A DNA stretch of 64,000 nt from Flavobacterium anseongense (GCF_021608185.1 NZ_JAKIHN010000007.1:1-64000), one strand, 5' to 3'; positions 9,206 to 18,878 are shown, counted from the stretch's first letter. A program made the numbers and translations. The notes: generated by a model from the letters alone, not told the origin.

Positions 9206-11620
9206 TTAATAAGTCTCGTCTACTTTTTGTGCTTTGTAATGAGATTTTTTATGTTTAAAATCTCCTTTATCATCCCATAATCCCCATGAAGTTCCTGCTT
9301 TTCCTTCGGATTGCATTTTCCAGAATTCATCAAAAGAGGAAAAATAAAATAAATCAATATTCTCTTTTTGAGCCCACAATTGTGTTTTGATATAATACTT
9401 CATCACATTTTCATTTGAAGCTACTGCTTCTCCAACAGCTTCTCCGCCACTTGGCCAACCTGATTCTGCTATAATCACTTTTTTTCCATGAGCCGCTTCA
9501 AGTGTTTTTCGGTATATTTCCTGAAGATAGAATCCGGCAATTCTTATGTCAGCACCTTCCCAAAATGGGTAGCAATTGGCGAGTATAACATCACAAGCAG
9601 CTGTTAATTTAGGTCTGTTTATAAATTCAAAATAAGCGTCTACATAACCAACAGGCGTATTTTTGGTTACTTTTTTGACTTGTTCGATATAATTAATAAT
9701 TGCTTGTTCGTTTAATTCTTCTCTGTATAATACTTCATTTCCAACGGCAGCAATATCAACAAAATCATTTTGTATTAGCTCAACAAGATTTTTGATTTCT
9801 ATTTCATTCTCTTTGATATCATTACTTATCCAAGCACCTACAATAGTTTTTAGTCCAAGTTCTTTAGCAATTTTAGGTATTTTTTCATGCCCATGTGTAC
9901 AAGAGAAAACACGTATCCATTTTGTATGTGGTTTAAGTATTTCCAGTCGTTTTCTGATTTGCTCTTCTGAAATAGCGTCTCCCGGCTTTTGTTTATTTGC
10001 ATAGGCACTAAAACAAATACCATGCATTCCATTTTGAAATGCAGTAGTAAACTCTGCCTCAATATCTTCTGTTGTTAAATCAGAAAAATCAACTTTAGTT
10101 GTGAAAAAATCAGGATATTTTTCATTTAATTCTTTCTCGGATAAAACATCGATGTTAATTTCTGAAAGCAACTTCAATTTAGCGTAACCAGAAGGTTTAA
10201 TTGCTTTTCTTTTTTCTAATTCTTTTGATATTTCTCTGGCTTTTTCTTCAGTCAAGTCATAATTTCTCATAACCCACATAGCTACTAATGTTCCTAAAAT
10301 TGGAATTCCTGAGAAAAAAAGTCTTAATCCGGTAACGGCACCTTCTGTTTGCGTTGCTGCCCCGGGATGGAAATCTACAAAAGACATAATCATACCCGTT
10401 AACAGACCCGCAATGGCAAAACCAAATTTTACCATCCACCAATAAATAGCTCCAAAAATTCCTTCTCTTCGTTTACCTGAAATCAACTCATCCATATCGC
10501 AGACATCGGCTGTCATTGACATCATCAAAGTAAATAAACTTCCGATACCAAAGGAAAAGAAGGGTAAGGCAAATATAAACATGTAAGGTTTTCCCGGAAT
10601 GAAAAGAAACCAAAGCAAAATATATCCAAAAATTGATATTCCTTGACAAACTAAAAATGCTTTCTTTTTTTCCATTTTTTTAGACATCCAGGAAACAATA
10701 GGAATCACGACAAAAGTGGTGGATAACGCCCCTAAACATCCAAAAAGTGTTGGCCAAATACCGGCATCTGATGAGCTTCCATTAAATAAATGGTAAACAA
10801 CTATAAAAAAAGTAAAGCCGGCAACAGTGTTGAAAGCATTAAAAATAAAGAAAGTGGCAATACAAAGCTTTCTGAAAGGGCTGTTTTTAAAAGCTTCTAC
10901 AAAACTTAAAAAAATCTCTTTTAAACTTCCTCCCATTGTTTTAAAAGTTAGGGGAGAAAAACTCTCTTCATCTTTAGTTGACTTGCTCTTAATGAAAATA
11001 GCTGGAATCATTGCCAATATCATACACGAAATTCCAACCCAAACAGCCAAAGTTCTTGTTGCTGTATCTGCATTTGGAAACCAACTTGGATCATACATAA
11101 CAACCCAAAACCAAGGTGCTATTACCCAAGCCCATTGCCCAATCCATTGTGATATGGCCATGATACTGGTTCTTTCGTGAAAATCATCACTCATCTCATA
11201 ACCCATTGCCACAAAAGGAACACTAAAAATGGAAAGTCCTAAATAAAATACAATAGACCATATTAAAAAATAATAGAAATTATAATCTATTCCGCTTTCT
11301 CTGTACAATTGCCACATTGCAACAAAAGAGATTCCCATAATAATGGCTCCTACAAAAACATATTGTCTTCTTCTTCCCCATTTAGATCGGGTGTTGTCTG
11401 AAATGAAACCCATAATTGGGTCAATAAAAGCATCTAATATTCTGGGTAGAAAAAAAGTAATACCCCACATCCATGTTGGCATACCTAAATTTTCGACCAA
11501 CACGACCATAAAAATGCCCAAGGCAGCAGGAAACATTTGGTTTGCTAACATTCCCAACCCAAAAGCAACTTTCTGTCCGAAGGGTACTTTATTTTGATTA
11601 ACATTTGTATTTGAACCCAT
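9206..11620 (-). CDS. MFS/GPH-type sugar transporter fused to a GH17 glycosidase
   Basis: Residues about 1-470 form a polytopic membrane protein of the glycoside-pentoside-hexuronide:cation symporter type. Visible features are FGLGMLANQMF, the loop DPIMGFISDNTRSKWGRRR and many hydrophobic segments. A charged linker (EKAREISKELEKRK) follows. Residues about 511-804 are a complete GH17 barrel with acid/base Glu629 (AAVGNEV) and nucleophile Glu719 (IAESGWPSGG). Transporters of this fold keep both ends in the cytoplasm, so the fused enzyme should meet the sugar as it enters the cell. The frame is continuous, and both halves retain their key motifs, so I read it as a real fusion. It lies between a GH17 lipoprotein gene and a free GH17 gene. 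The proposed role is uptake of beta-1,3-gluco-oligosaccharides across the inner membrane with immediate cleavage. Confidence 0.88.
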   Translation of the reverse strand: MGSNTNVNQNKVPFGQKVAFGLGMLANQMFPAALGIFMVVLVENLGMPTWMWGITFFLPRILDAFIDPIMGFISDNTRSKWGRRRQYVFVGAIIMGISFVAMWQLYRESGIDYNFYYFLIWSIVFYLGLSIFSVPFVAMGYEMSDDFHERTSIMAISQWIGQWAWVIAPWFWVVMYDPSWFPNADTATRTLAVWVGISCMILAMIPAIFIKSKSTKDEESFSPLTFKTMGGSLKEIFLSFVEAFKNSPFRKLCIATFFIFNAFNTVAGFTFFIVVYHLFNGSSSDAGIWPTLFGCLGALSTTFVVIPIVSWMSKKMEKKKAFLVCQGISIFGYILLWFLFIPGKPYMFIFALPFFSFGIGSLFTLMMSMTADVCDMDELISGKRREGIFGAIYWWMVKFGFAIAGLLTGMIMSFVDFHPGAATQTEGAVTGLRLFFSGIPILGTLVAMWVMRNYDLTEEKAREISKELEKRKAIKPSGYAKLKLLSEINIDVLSEKELNEKYPDFFTTKVDFSDLTTEDIEAEFTTAFQNGMHGICFSAYANKQKPGDAISEEQIRKRLEILKPHTKWIRVFSCTHGHEKIPKIAKELGLKTIVGAWISNDIKENEIEIKNLVELIQNDFVDIAAVGNEVLYREELNEQAIINYIEQVKKVTKNTPVGYVDAYFEFINRPKLTAACDVILANCYPFWEGADIRIAGFYLQEIYRKTLEAAHGKKVIIAESGWPSGGEAVGEAVASNENVMKYYIKTQLWAQKENIDLFYFSSFDEFWKMQSEGKAGTSWGLWDDKGDFKHKKSHYKAQKVDETY

Positions 11621-11686
11621 AATTTCTTTTTTTAGATGATATTATTTAATAACCAATTTTTTGAATCGCTTAGTTACCGATTTATC

Positions 11687-12961
11687 TTAATGCATTGCTT
11701 TTGGAACCAATACATCCTTTATCAACGCTTCTTCATTTCCGTTGTATGTTTTAGTTATTTTATTTCCATTTCTGGTTAGTCCCTTGAATATGCCTTTATC
11801 AACCAAGTTCCACAGCGCATATTTTGCTTGTCCGTTTAAGGTAAATAAACCAAAATGATTTTCAGAACCCGATGGATTCTTGGCATCTTTCCATTGTTCA
11901 TCAAAAGCTTCAAAGTAAAAACAAGACATGCCGACATTATTGGTCCAGTCTCTCATATGGTTATAATAAACGGCCTCTTTATATTCATCTGTAGCTCTAG
12001 AACCTTCGTTACCATAGTGTTCATTTGATAAACTCGCCCAACCGGTTTCCCCAATATGAATGGGTTTGTTTACCCCTAAGCTTTTCATGTACTTAGAAAC
12101 CGCTTCATATTGTGAGATGGCGTATTCTTTGGCGCGAAGCATAGCAGCATTTATCTTTTCTATGTCGGTCAAATGGTTTTCCTTTTCGAGAACTCCCCAA
12201 AATGCCGGATTGTAATGAGTGTCATGCATAGGGTAGGTGTGCATGGAGATATAATCTACGGCTTTTATTAATTTTTCTAAATCGGGAACGTGATATTGAC
12301 TTTCACCTCCACCCCAAGAAGCGAAATTATCGGAACTGGTAATCCATAAGTCAGATGGTAGTTTTCCGGATTTTTTTAACTCTTGTAAATGATTGACCCA
12401 TTTTAGAATCACACCTGGTTGCACAAAATAACTGGTTGCCCATTTTACCATTGCTTCATTTCCAACGGCTATAATCTTTACAATTTCAGGGTATTCATTT
12501 GCTAATTCGACTGCTCTGGCAATTTCTGTGGCATTGGCTTGGCTTTCAATATCATGATTTGGTGCTAGATTTGTCCATGCATTTTGACAATCTATCCAAG
12601 CGCCTAACATTACATACATTTCAAAGTTTTTATCTTCATTTTTGAGCTGACGAATCACTTCAAGAAGATTAGCTGCTTCTTTTAAATGAACATTATATGT
12701 CCTCAATACCTTAATACCCATAGCCGATAGAATTTTCATGTCCTCTTTGAGTTCAGGCATTGTAGGCTCTATATCTCTTGAGGTCTGTCTGAAACCTCCA
12801 TAAGATATTGCTAAATATTTTGAGTTGCCCAATATATCGGCAGCAGTAAGATTTTTATTTGGCATTGGTTTACTTTCTTTTTTTTGAGCTTTCATGCTTC
12901 CACATCCAAACAGTACCAATAGCATTGGAACCAGTAAAAATATATTTTGGATGTTTTTCAT
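11687..12961 (-). CDS. GH17 lipoprotein, beta-1,3-glucan active
   Basis: The N terminus is a lipoprotein signal (LLVLFGC, lipidated Cys20), so the enzyme is anchored in the outer membrane or periplasm. The GH17-type barrel spans about 45-400 with acid/base Glu169 in IIAVGNEA and nucleophile Glu305 in IHIGETGWAS. It is more distant from the two cytoplasmic GH17 sequences than those are from each other: the signature reads GWAS rather than GWPS. It lies four bases after the phosphorylase gene and 66 bases before the transporter-GH17 fusion, so it is co-transcribed with both. The likely role is trimming laminarin oligosaccharides before they cross the inner membrane; transglycosylation is possible too. 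Confidence 0.85.
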   Translation of the reverse strand: MKNIQNIFLLVPMLLVLFGCGSMKAQKKESKPMPNKNLTAADILGNSKYLAISYGGFRQTSRDIEPTMPELKEDMKILSAMGIKVLRTYNVHLKEAANLLEVIRQLKNEDKNFEMYVMLGAWIDCQNAWTNLAPNHDIESQANATEIARAVELANEYPEIVKIIAVGNEAMVKWATSYFVQPGVILKWVNHLQELKKSGKLPSDLWITSSDNFASWGGGESQYHVPDLEKLIKAVDYISMHTYPMHDTHYNPAFWGVLEKENHLTDIEKINAAMLRAKEYAISQYEAVSKYMKSLGVNKPIHIGETGWASLSNEHYGNEGSRATDEYKEAVYYNHMRDWTNNVGMSCFYFEAFDEQWKDAKNPSGSENHFGLFTLNGQAKYALWNLVDKGIFKGLTRNGNKITKTYNGNEEALIKDVLVPKAMH

Positions 12962-12965
12962 TTGG

Positions 12966-15900
12966 TTATTTTATTATTGAAACTATGATTTGACTAATAG
13001 TGTTTTTCCTTCCAAAAACCAGTTTTGAAGTAGTTTCATCTAAGCTCAAATTTTCAAAAAAGCTTGATTGATTATTGTTGTAAACAACTTCTAAACTTTT
13101 ATTATCTGCTAGTTTATATACGATTGGAATTTGGCAATACGTAAAACACAATGAATTTGGCTCTAACTGAATTTGGGCTTCTTTATTTTCTTTTGTGATA
13201 TAATTAAATGTTTTGGGAGATTGCAAAAACTCGTTTTTTCTCAACAATCGAGGATTAAAAATGATTTTCCCGTCTTTAACAAAGACACCAACTTCACCTA
13301 TTCGACTTAATATATCTTCTTTAACCTGACCTGTCATTCCGGGTTGTTGCGCTCCTTTTCCTGCTGGAGTATGAGAATACGGATCGGTTGGGAAAGCACC
13401 GTATAATTCAGGCGATTTGTGCACGCCAATTCCGGCATTTATTTCATAATAGTGGTCTAAAAGTTTTCCAATGGTTACGTCATCTTCTTTTGTATTTATG
13501 GCTAGTAGACAATTTTCCTGAACGGCCAGCAACAATTTAGAAACCATGTGCCAATAAATAGAACCTAAACCTTCATAACCGTAGAATGTTCCTGAACGCC
13601 CTGTAAATGCTTTATGATTAAAAACTTCCTCATACATATCTAATAATAAGGCAGTATCTTTTTCAATTAATGTTTTGTATTTTACTTGATTTAAATTTGA
13701 CAAGGCTCTTTTTAAAACATTGGCATTATTAAAATTTCCATTAAAATGATAGTTACCTAAAACATCTTTTTCTACGATTTGAGTATTTCCGTCTTTAATT
13801 AATTGGATAACCAATTCTGATTTTTTAACTTTTTCAGATGATATATTGTTTTTTTTATCAAATCGAGGTAACTCTTTGTTAGGGTATAAAATATAACTGT
13901 ATTGATCTTCTCTGAATAAAGCGCTGCTTTTTAATCCGTCGAGTACTTTTAATGCTTCTTTTGGTGATAACATTCCGGAACTTAACACAGCAACTTGTCC
14001 TTCTAACATTTCCGGAAGATAGGAGATAGCTATTTCTTTTTCATTTTTAACAGTCATTAGGTTGTAGGCATGATACATGGCATCATCTCTTTTATTTGCT
14101 GTTATGGTGTGCGCTAAAAATTCTTTAAGGACTTCAAAAAACGCTAAAAGGTCGTTTTTAGAGATGGCTTTTTTAGCACCTTTAAATCCGTCTTTGTAAA
14201 TAGATAATCGGTATATACTTCCAGCATTTCCTAGTCCATCAAGTACTGTTTTTCTATCCTTATCGGATATTTTATCAGACAGTAAATGTTTGTTATTAAC
14301 AAGAGTTGTAACAACAGCATTGAAAAAATTAGCCAATTCTTCTGACAAATCAATTTTGTCAACAGTAGATTTTGCAATCATTTTTTCATAAAAAAGTATA
14401 AATCGGTTCAGGTAACACAGAGTCACCATCGAAACACCATTTCCAACTAAAGCGTTGTTGGCGTCATTCCATTCCGGACGCTGGGTGTTCATCCAAATAC
14501 CACCTTCGGGAATAAAGTTGGCTACTTTTGCTAAAAGAGTGGCTAATAATTTTTCAGTTAGGTTTACTTTATAAATAGTGGAATTACCATCCATTATAAG
14601 TGTCCCATCAGAGCCCATTTCGCTTCTCAATTGCCTAATTTTTCCATCTAATTTGTAATCAAAATCGATAGTGTCTTTTGGATTTAAGAGTGTATCCTGA
14701 TAGCTTTTTATTTTGTAAGGCACATTGGCATAAACAAAAATATTTTGTGTAAATCGTTTTTCTAAAAGGTTCGGATAGTGATTTTCTATAAATTCTAAAA
14801 ACTTGAGTAAATAAATAATTTGGTGATCGCCCCAATAACCAATGTAAGACCACGGATCGTGTTCTTCGATAGCTTCCCAATCAAAACCATCTTTGGTAAC
14901 ACGGTATGGATTGTATCCATCAAAGGTTGTAGCGTTCAGAAATTTATGAATCATACTTTCTATAAACTCCGGAAAAGAATGTGCCAATGCTTCCCAATTC
15001 TGGAAAATATCTCTCCAGTTTCCTTCATAATCAAGTATTTTAGAACCATCTATTTCGCTTCGGGTATTAATCGAAAATTTATTCCAAGGTCGGCTTGGGT
15101 CACCATGACGGCGACTGAATTTAAGTGGAAGGTATTCAAAACAAAGACGTTTAAAATTGCTGTCTTCAATAGTATCCGCAGTATTTTTTAACTCTTCTAA
15201 AGTAAAATTGTAGGGCAGAGCGGAAAGTATGTTTTGATTAGTGTTGAAAACATTTTTGTTGGCTTTCTCTAAATATGTTATAAAATCTTGTTTTTCAATA
15301 GTATATCCATCGTCAAATATACCGCCTCGCATGATGTTAAAGAGTGTATTTGAAAAATGTCTGGTATTAGTTAGTTCATCCTGAGTTATTTGCAACCCAT
15401 CAGATGCTGCGGTTAATGCGATTAGTTTTTTGGTGCCTAATTCTACATCTTGCTGAATAACATCTGCCAAATCTTTTTCGGTAGTGATAAAAATAAACTC
15501 TGCTAAGGCTGTTACTTTGGAAATGGTCTGATTTACATCGGCTACAAAAAACCAATTTTTTTCTGATTTTGCTTCTAATGTAATAGTAGAACTAACAAAA
15601 TAAGCACCTCTTTCCGCTTTGATATCTACTTCTTTTTTTACGCGATTTCCTTTTCTAAAATTATCAAGTTGTAGAGATGAGATTAAATGCGTTGGAGATT
15701 CTAATCCGAATGACCAGACAATATTGGTTTTTAAGCATTCACTTGGTTCTGCTTTATCAACAATGATGGCACTTAATGAGTAAATTCCCATTCCCGAATT
15801 AGTTAATAATTCACTCTTTTTATACGCATCGACAAGATTACTTTTACTGCTTTGTAAATCTTCGTTTACACCATTTGGCAAAATGTTTTGCATCCCGTCG

Positions 15901-16391
15901 AGCAGTGTAATGTCAAGATCATTTTGAGAGTTATTTATTAAGGTTGCCTTTTTTATAAACCCAAATTTATCACTGGAATTCCATTGATATCGGTAGGTTA
16001 AATTTAAATCCTCATTAATTTCTTCAAAAATTATTTTATTGCCATAATTGTTTTTATACAGATTTTGGGTCGTTTTGTAAACACCCATTTGTCTGATTGA
16101 GAAAGGTTCCCAGATTAGAGTTTTTGAATCTGAATGAATTTGAAAAATGCTCTTGCTGCCTGTAACTTCAGCATTTTCAGTTAGTTTATCGTCTGTGTAA
16201 TAAGGGAACAATGCATTGTTACTGTCTTTTCTACCGGCTGTTAAACCACCGTTACTGGAAATAAACATCCAATGATTGGAATCGCTAACGATGCTCATAA
16301 AAAAAGGTCGCATCACATCACTGTTTGCGATTTTATAGAACTTTTCGTTTTCGAGAGTTACCCATTCCACTTTACTATTCTTTACTTCCAT
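12966..16391 (-). CDS. Probable beta-1,3-oligoglucan phosphorylase (GH149-like)
   Basis: The 1141-residue product has no signal peptide and should be cytoplasmic. Its length, a beta-sandwich-like N terminus (NGGLTAGRKDSNNALFPYYT) and an (alpha/alpha)6-type core with GNWRDIFQNWEAL, DPWSYIGYWGDHQ and MNTQRPEWNDANNAL resemble the GH94/GH149 phosphorylases. The large size and the beta-glucan neighbours favour GH149, whose characterised members split beta-1,3-gluco-oligosaccharides with phosphate to give glucose 1-phosphate. I cannot verify the family without a profile search, and GH94 or GH161 remain possible. The gene is followed four bases later by the GH17 lipoprotein and preceded 39 bases earlier by GH30. 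Phosphorolysis would save ATP, because part of the glucose arrives already phosphorylated. Confidence 0.75.
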   Translation of the reverse strand: MEVKNSKVEWVTLENEKFYKIANSDVMRPFFMSIVSDSNHWMFISSNGGLTAGRKDSNNALFPYYTDDKLTENAEVTGSKSIFQIHSDSKTLIWEPFSIRQMGVYKTTQNLYKNNYGNKIIFEEINEDLNLTYRYQWNSSDKFGFIKKATLINNSQNDLDITLLDGMQNILPNGVNEDLQSSKSNLVDAYKKSELLTNSGMGIYSLSAIIVDKAEPSECLKTNIVWSFGLESPTHLISSLQLDNFRKGNRVKKEVDIKAERGAYFVSSTITLEAKSEKNWFFVADVNQTISKVTALAEFIFITTEKDLADVIQQDVELGTKKLIALTAASDGLQITQDELTNTRHFSNTLFNIMRGGIFDDGYTIEKQDFITYLEKANKNVFNTNQNILSALPYNFTLEELKNTADTIEDSNFKRLCFEYLPLKFSRRHGDPSRPWNKFSINTRSEIDGSKILDYEGNWRDIFQNWEALAHSFPEFIESMIHKFLNATTFDGYNPYRVTKDGFDWEAIEEHDPWSYIGYWGDHQIIYLLKFLEFIENHYPNLLEKRFTQNIFVYANVPYKIKSYQDTLLNPKDTIDFDYKLDGKIRQLRSEMGSDGTLIMDGNSTIYKVNLTEKLLATLLAKVANFIPEGGIWMNTQRPEWNDANNALVGNGVSMVTLCYLNRFILFYEKMIAKSTVDKIDLSEELANFFNAVVTTLVNNKHLLSDKISDKDRKTVLDGLGNAGSIYRLSIYKDGFKGAKKAISKNDLLAFFEVLKEFLAHTITANKRDDAMYHAYNLMTVKNEKEIAISYLPEMLEGQVAVLSSGMLSPKEALKVLDGLKSSALFREDQYSYILYPNKELPRFDKKNNISSEKVKKSELVIQLIKDGNTQIVEKDVLGNYHFNGNFNNANVLKRALSNLNQVKYKTLIEKDTALLLDMYEEVFNHKAFTGRSGTFYGYEGLGSIYWHMVSKLLLAVQENCLLAINTKEDDVTIGKLLDHYYEINAGIGVHKSPELYGAFPTDPYSHTPAGKGAQQPGMTGQVKEDILSRIGEVGVFVKDGKIIFNPRLLRKNEFLQSPKTFNYITKENKEAQIQLEPNSLCFTYCQIPIVYKLADNKSLEVVYNNNQSSFFENLSLDETTSKLVFGRKNTISQIIVSIIK

Positions 16392-16430
16392 TGAAACCTG
16401 TTTACTTAAATTATTTAATGAATTTATTTT

Positions 16431-17945
16431 CTATTTGTTACTTATTAAAATAGTTTGAATTGAATGAGGTAGCGCTTTTAAATAAGCTGAATTTGATTGA
16501 AGAGTCAGGCTGTAATCCAGATTTTTATCACTTGAATTCATGACAACAATGGCCAGGCTTCCATCTGTATTTTTAAAAGCTGTTGTCAATAAGGCATTGC
16601 TACTGGAAACACTGGCAATTTTTTTGGCTCCGGGACGAATAAATTTTGAAAAATGTCCTATGTAATAATACGAGTTGGTAAACGTAATTTCATCGGTTTT
16701 GGTATTGCCATGAACAGGTGAAAAACAAAGATTTGCCACGTGATTTGGGCCGCCGGTTTCATCAAGAAGGATATTCCAGTCTGTCCAAGCCACGACACCA
16801 TTATTAAAATCGTTTATCATTGATTTTCCGTAGCGCTCGGCTAATTTTGGATCTTCATTTTTTATTCTTTCCAGATTATAACTTTCATTACAACCTTCAG
16901 TAAAAATTAAATTTTTATCGGGGTAAGTTTCTTTAACATACTTAACAGCCTCATACATTGGCACACCGTCTTTCCAATCTTCATACCAATGAAAGCCAAC
17001 ACCCCAGGCATATTTTGCTGCTTCAGGATCGTTTAAAATCACATTGGCCCGCTGAAATAATAAGTCTCTGTTATGATCCCAAACAATATTTTTTATACGG
17101 CCCAAACCTTCTTTTTGCAATGTTGGTCCCAAATAGTTTTTTAAAAAGTCGCGCTCTTCTTCAGCAGTATAAATACAAGATTCCCATCGTTGTACTGCTA
17201 ATGGTTCATTTTGGATGGTTAAACCCCAAACAGGAATGCCTTCGGCTTCATAGGATTTGATAAATTTCACATAATAATTTGCCCAGGATTGATAAAATTC
17301 AGGAAGCAACTTTCCTCCATTGAGCATATTCTTGTTTGATTTCATAAAGGCGGGTGGACTCCACGGACTGGCGTACAACGTTAGTTTTCCTCCGGCTGCT
17401 TCAATAGCTTTTTTAATGAACGGGATGCGGTATTTTTTATCGTGTTCGATAGAAAAGGTAGTAAGTGCGTTATCACCTTCATCAATATAGGTGTAACTTG
17501 ATGTTGAAAAATCACAGCTATGTATAGAAGTCCTGGCTAATGAATATCCTATTCCTTTTTCTTGATTATAGTATGCTTCTAAAAATATTTTTTGATTTTT
17601 TTTTGATAGTTTATGGAACGTTTCAGCTGCGGCATCGGTTAATGCTCCTCCAATACCTAAAAAGGTTTGAAATTCCTTACCTGAATCAACAATTATAGAA
17701 GCATCCGTTTCAAGAGGTTGTTTGAGCTCGTAAAACTTTAATGAATCGGTAACGGTTAATTTTAAATTAGAATGATGTGCGGTTGTATAAACAGCTGTTT
17801 TTATTGATTTCAAGTTTAAGACTTTACTAACATTGTACTCTTGTTTGGTATGACAGTTCCCTTTTATTGGCTTGCAACAAATGAACAATAACAACCCAAT
17901 GAACTGAATTGTTTTTAAATTAAAATATTGGTTCATTAATTGCAT
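16431..17945 (-). CDS. GH30 glucosidase/glucanase, exported
   Basis: The protein is a GH30 clan-A barrel. It shows YASPWSPPAFMKSN, acid/base Glu247 in LTIQNEP, nucleophile Glu350 in LIFTEGCNES, and a C-terminal beta-sandwich ending in VMNSSDKNLDYS. GH30 enzymes in laminarin loci commonly act on beta-1,6-linked glucose, that is, side branches of laminarin; this substrate is inferred from context. The N terminus is hydrophobic (IQFIGLLLFICC) and could be a lipoprotein signal at Cys23 or Cys24, though it lacks a strong positive n-region. A second start codon lies three codons in and gives nearly the same protein. A strong inverted repeat (17975-18012) sits just upstream, between this gene and the GH16 lipoprotein gene. 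Confidence 0.88.
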   Translation of the reverse strand: MQLMNQYFNLKTIQFIGLLLFICCKPIKGNCHTKQEYNVSKVLNLKSIKTAVYTTAHHSNLKLTVTDSLKFYELKQPLETDASIIVDSGKEFQTFLGIGGALTDAAAETFHKLSKKNQKIFLEAYYNQEKGIGYSLARTSIHSCDFSTSSYTYIDEGDNALTTFSIEHDKKYRIPFIKKAIEAAGGKLTLYASPWSPPAFMKSNKNMLNGGKLLPEFYQSWANYYVKFIKSYEAEGIPVWGLTIQNEPLAVQRWESCIYTAEEERDFLKNYLGPTLQKEGLGRIKNIVWDHNRDLLFQRANVILNDPEAAKYAWGVGFHWYEDWKDGVPMYEAVKYVKETYPDKNLIFTEGCNESYNLERIKNEDPKLAERYGKSMINDFNNGVVAWTDWNILLDETGGPNHVANLCFSPVHGNTKTDEITFTNSYYYIGHFSKFIRPGAKKIASVSSSNALLTTAFKNTDGSLAIVVMNSSDKNLDYSLTLQSNSAYLKALPHSIQTILISNK

Positions 17946-17974
17946 GTTGTGCTATAATCTTTAGGATATTTTAA

Positions 17975-18012
17975 AAATAAGGTTAATCATATACATATGA
18001 TTAACCTTATTT
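17975..18012 (-). terminator. Intercistronic hairpin, possible partial terminator inside the operon
   Basis: An 18-base arm starting AAATAAGGTTAATC (17975-17992) and its exact complement (17995-18012) are separated by two bases. On the minus strand the hairpin is followed by TTTTAAAA, a weak U tract. It falls between GH16 and GH30, two genes otherwise arranged like one operon. It could lower downstream expression, end the upstream unit, or protect the upstream message. Confidence 0.6.
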
Positions 18013-18026
18013 CTTGACTCTAATTG

Positions 18027-18842
18027 TTATTGATAAACTCTTACGTAATCAACATACATGGTTTGAGGAAAACTTGTTTCGCCATTAGGAGAGCCTACAT
18101 AATCTCCTCCCACAGCAAGATTAAGGATGATATAAAAAGGTTTGTCAAATACCCACTCGCCAGTAACTTTATCAGGAGTAATTTGATTGTATAAAACATC
18201 ATCTACATAGTAGTTTATGTAATTTTTTCCCCACTCAATACCAAAAATGTGAAAATCAGTATCAAAACGGTCGTTTATCAAATCATAACTTTTTGAAATT
18301 GAAGTTGCACCTGAATACCCTGGGCCATGAACTGCACCACCAATTTTAGTTGGCTGTTGTCCTCTGTACTCCATGATGTCAATTTCACCACATTGAGGCC
18401 AACCAACCGTATCGGAGTCGGCACCTAGTAGCCAAAATGCTGGCCAAAGACCTTGTCCCCATGGCATTTTAATTCTGGCTTCAAATCGACCATATTTTTG
18501 TTCAAATCGACCTTTAGATAATATTCTGGCAGAAGTATATGGTGAACCTAAATACAATTCGCTCTTGGCGGTTATTTGAAGCATCCCGTCCAATACTTTA
18601 ATATTTTCAGGTCTATCAGTATAGTATTCTAATTCGTTGTTGCCCCATCCATTATTTCCAGTTCCGATGTTATATCCCCAAATAGTACTATTCGGTGCTC
18701 CGTTGACATCAAACTCATCCTGCATAACGAGCTTAGTCATGGTAATAACAGTTTGTTTTTCATCAGTAGAGCAACTAAGTAACATAAGTAATGCTGCCAG
18801 AGTGAAAACACTTTTCTTTATTATACTATTTCTTTTAATCAT
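18027..18842 (-). CDS. GH16 lipoprotein, endo-beta-1,3-glucanase
   Basis: This 271-residue enzyme is a minimal GH16 laminarinase. A lipoprotein signal ends in LMLLSC (Cys24), so it should be membrane-anchored, probably on the cell surface as is usual in polysaccharide loci. The catalytic motif CGEIDIMEYRG gives nucleophile Glu153, Asp155 and acid/base Glu158. The aromatic stretches GQGLWPAFWLLG and the end YVDYVRVYQ are typical of bacterial laminarinases. It lies 36 bases after the surface lipoprotein gene and 81 bases before GH30. It should make the first endo-cuts in laminarin-type glucan. Confidence 0.92.
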   Translation of the reverse strand: MIKRNSIIKKSVFTLAALLMLLSCSTDEKQTVITMTKLVMQDEFDVNGAPNSTIWGYNIGTGNNGWGNNELEYYTDRPENIKVLDGMLQITAKSELYLGSPYTSARILSKGRFEQKYGRFEARIKMPWGQGLWPAFWLLGADSDTVGWPQCGEIDIMEYRGQQPTKIGGAVHGPGYSGATSISKSYDLINDRFDTDFHIFGIEWGKNYINYYVDDVLYNQITPDKVTGEWVFDKPFYIILNLAVGGDYVGSPNGETSFPQTMYVDYVRVYQ

Positions 18843-18878
18843 TTTTAATTATTTAAATTAGGTGTAAATATTTGATTG

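Noticed and set aside
10827-11180. 117-codon open frame antisense to the transporter-GH17 gene
   Set aside because: It lies wholly inside a gene with clear domains and has no signal, motif or promoter of its own.
9206-11620. The transporter-GH17 gene as two genes joined by a sequencing error
   Set aside because: The frame is open through the linker, both halves are intact, and a separate GH17 gene with its own start follows, so a fusion is the direct reading.
12966-16391. Assignment of the large phosphorylase-like protein to GH94 (cellobiose or cellodextrin phosphorylase)
   Set aside because: The size is larger than most GH94 proteins and the neighbours are beta-1,3-glucan enzymes, so GH149 fits better; a profile search is needed to settle it.
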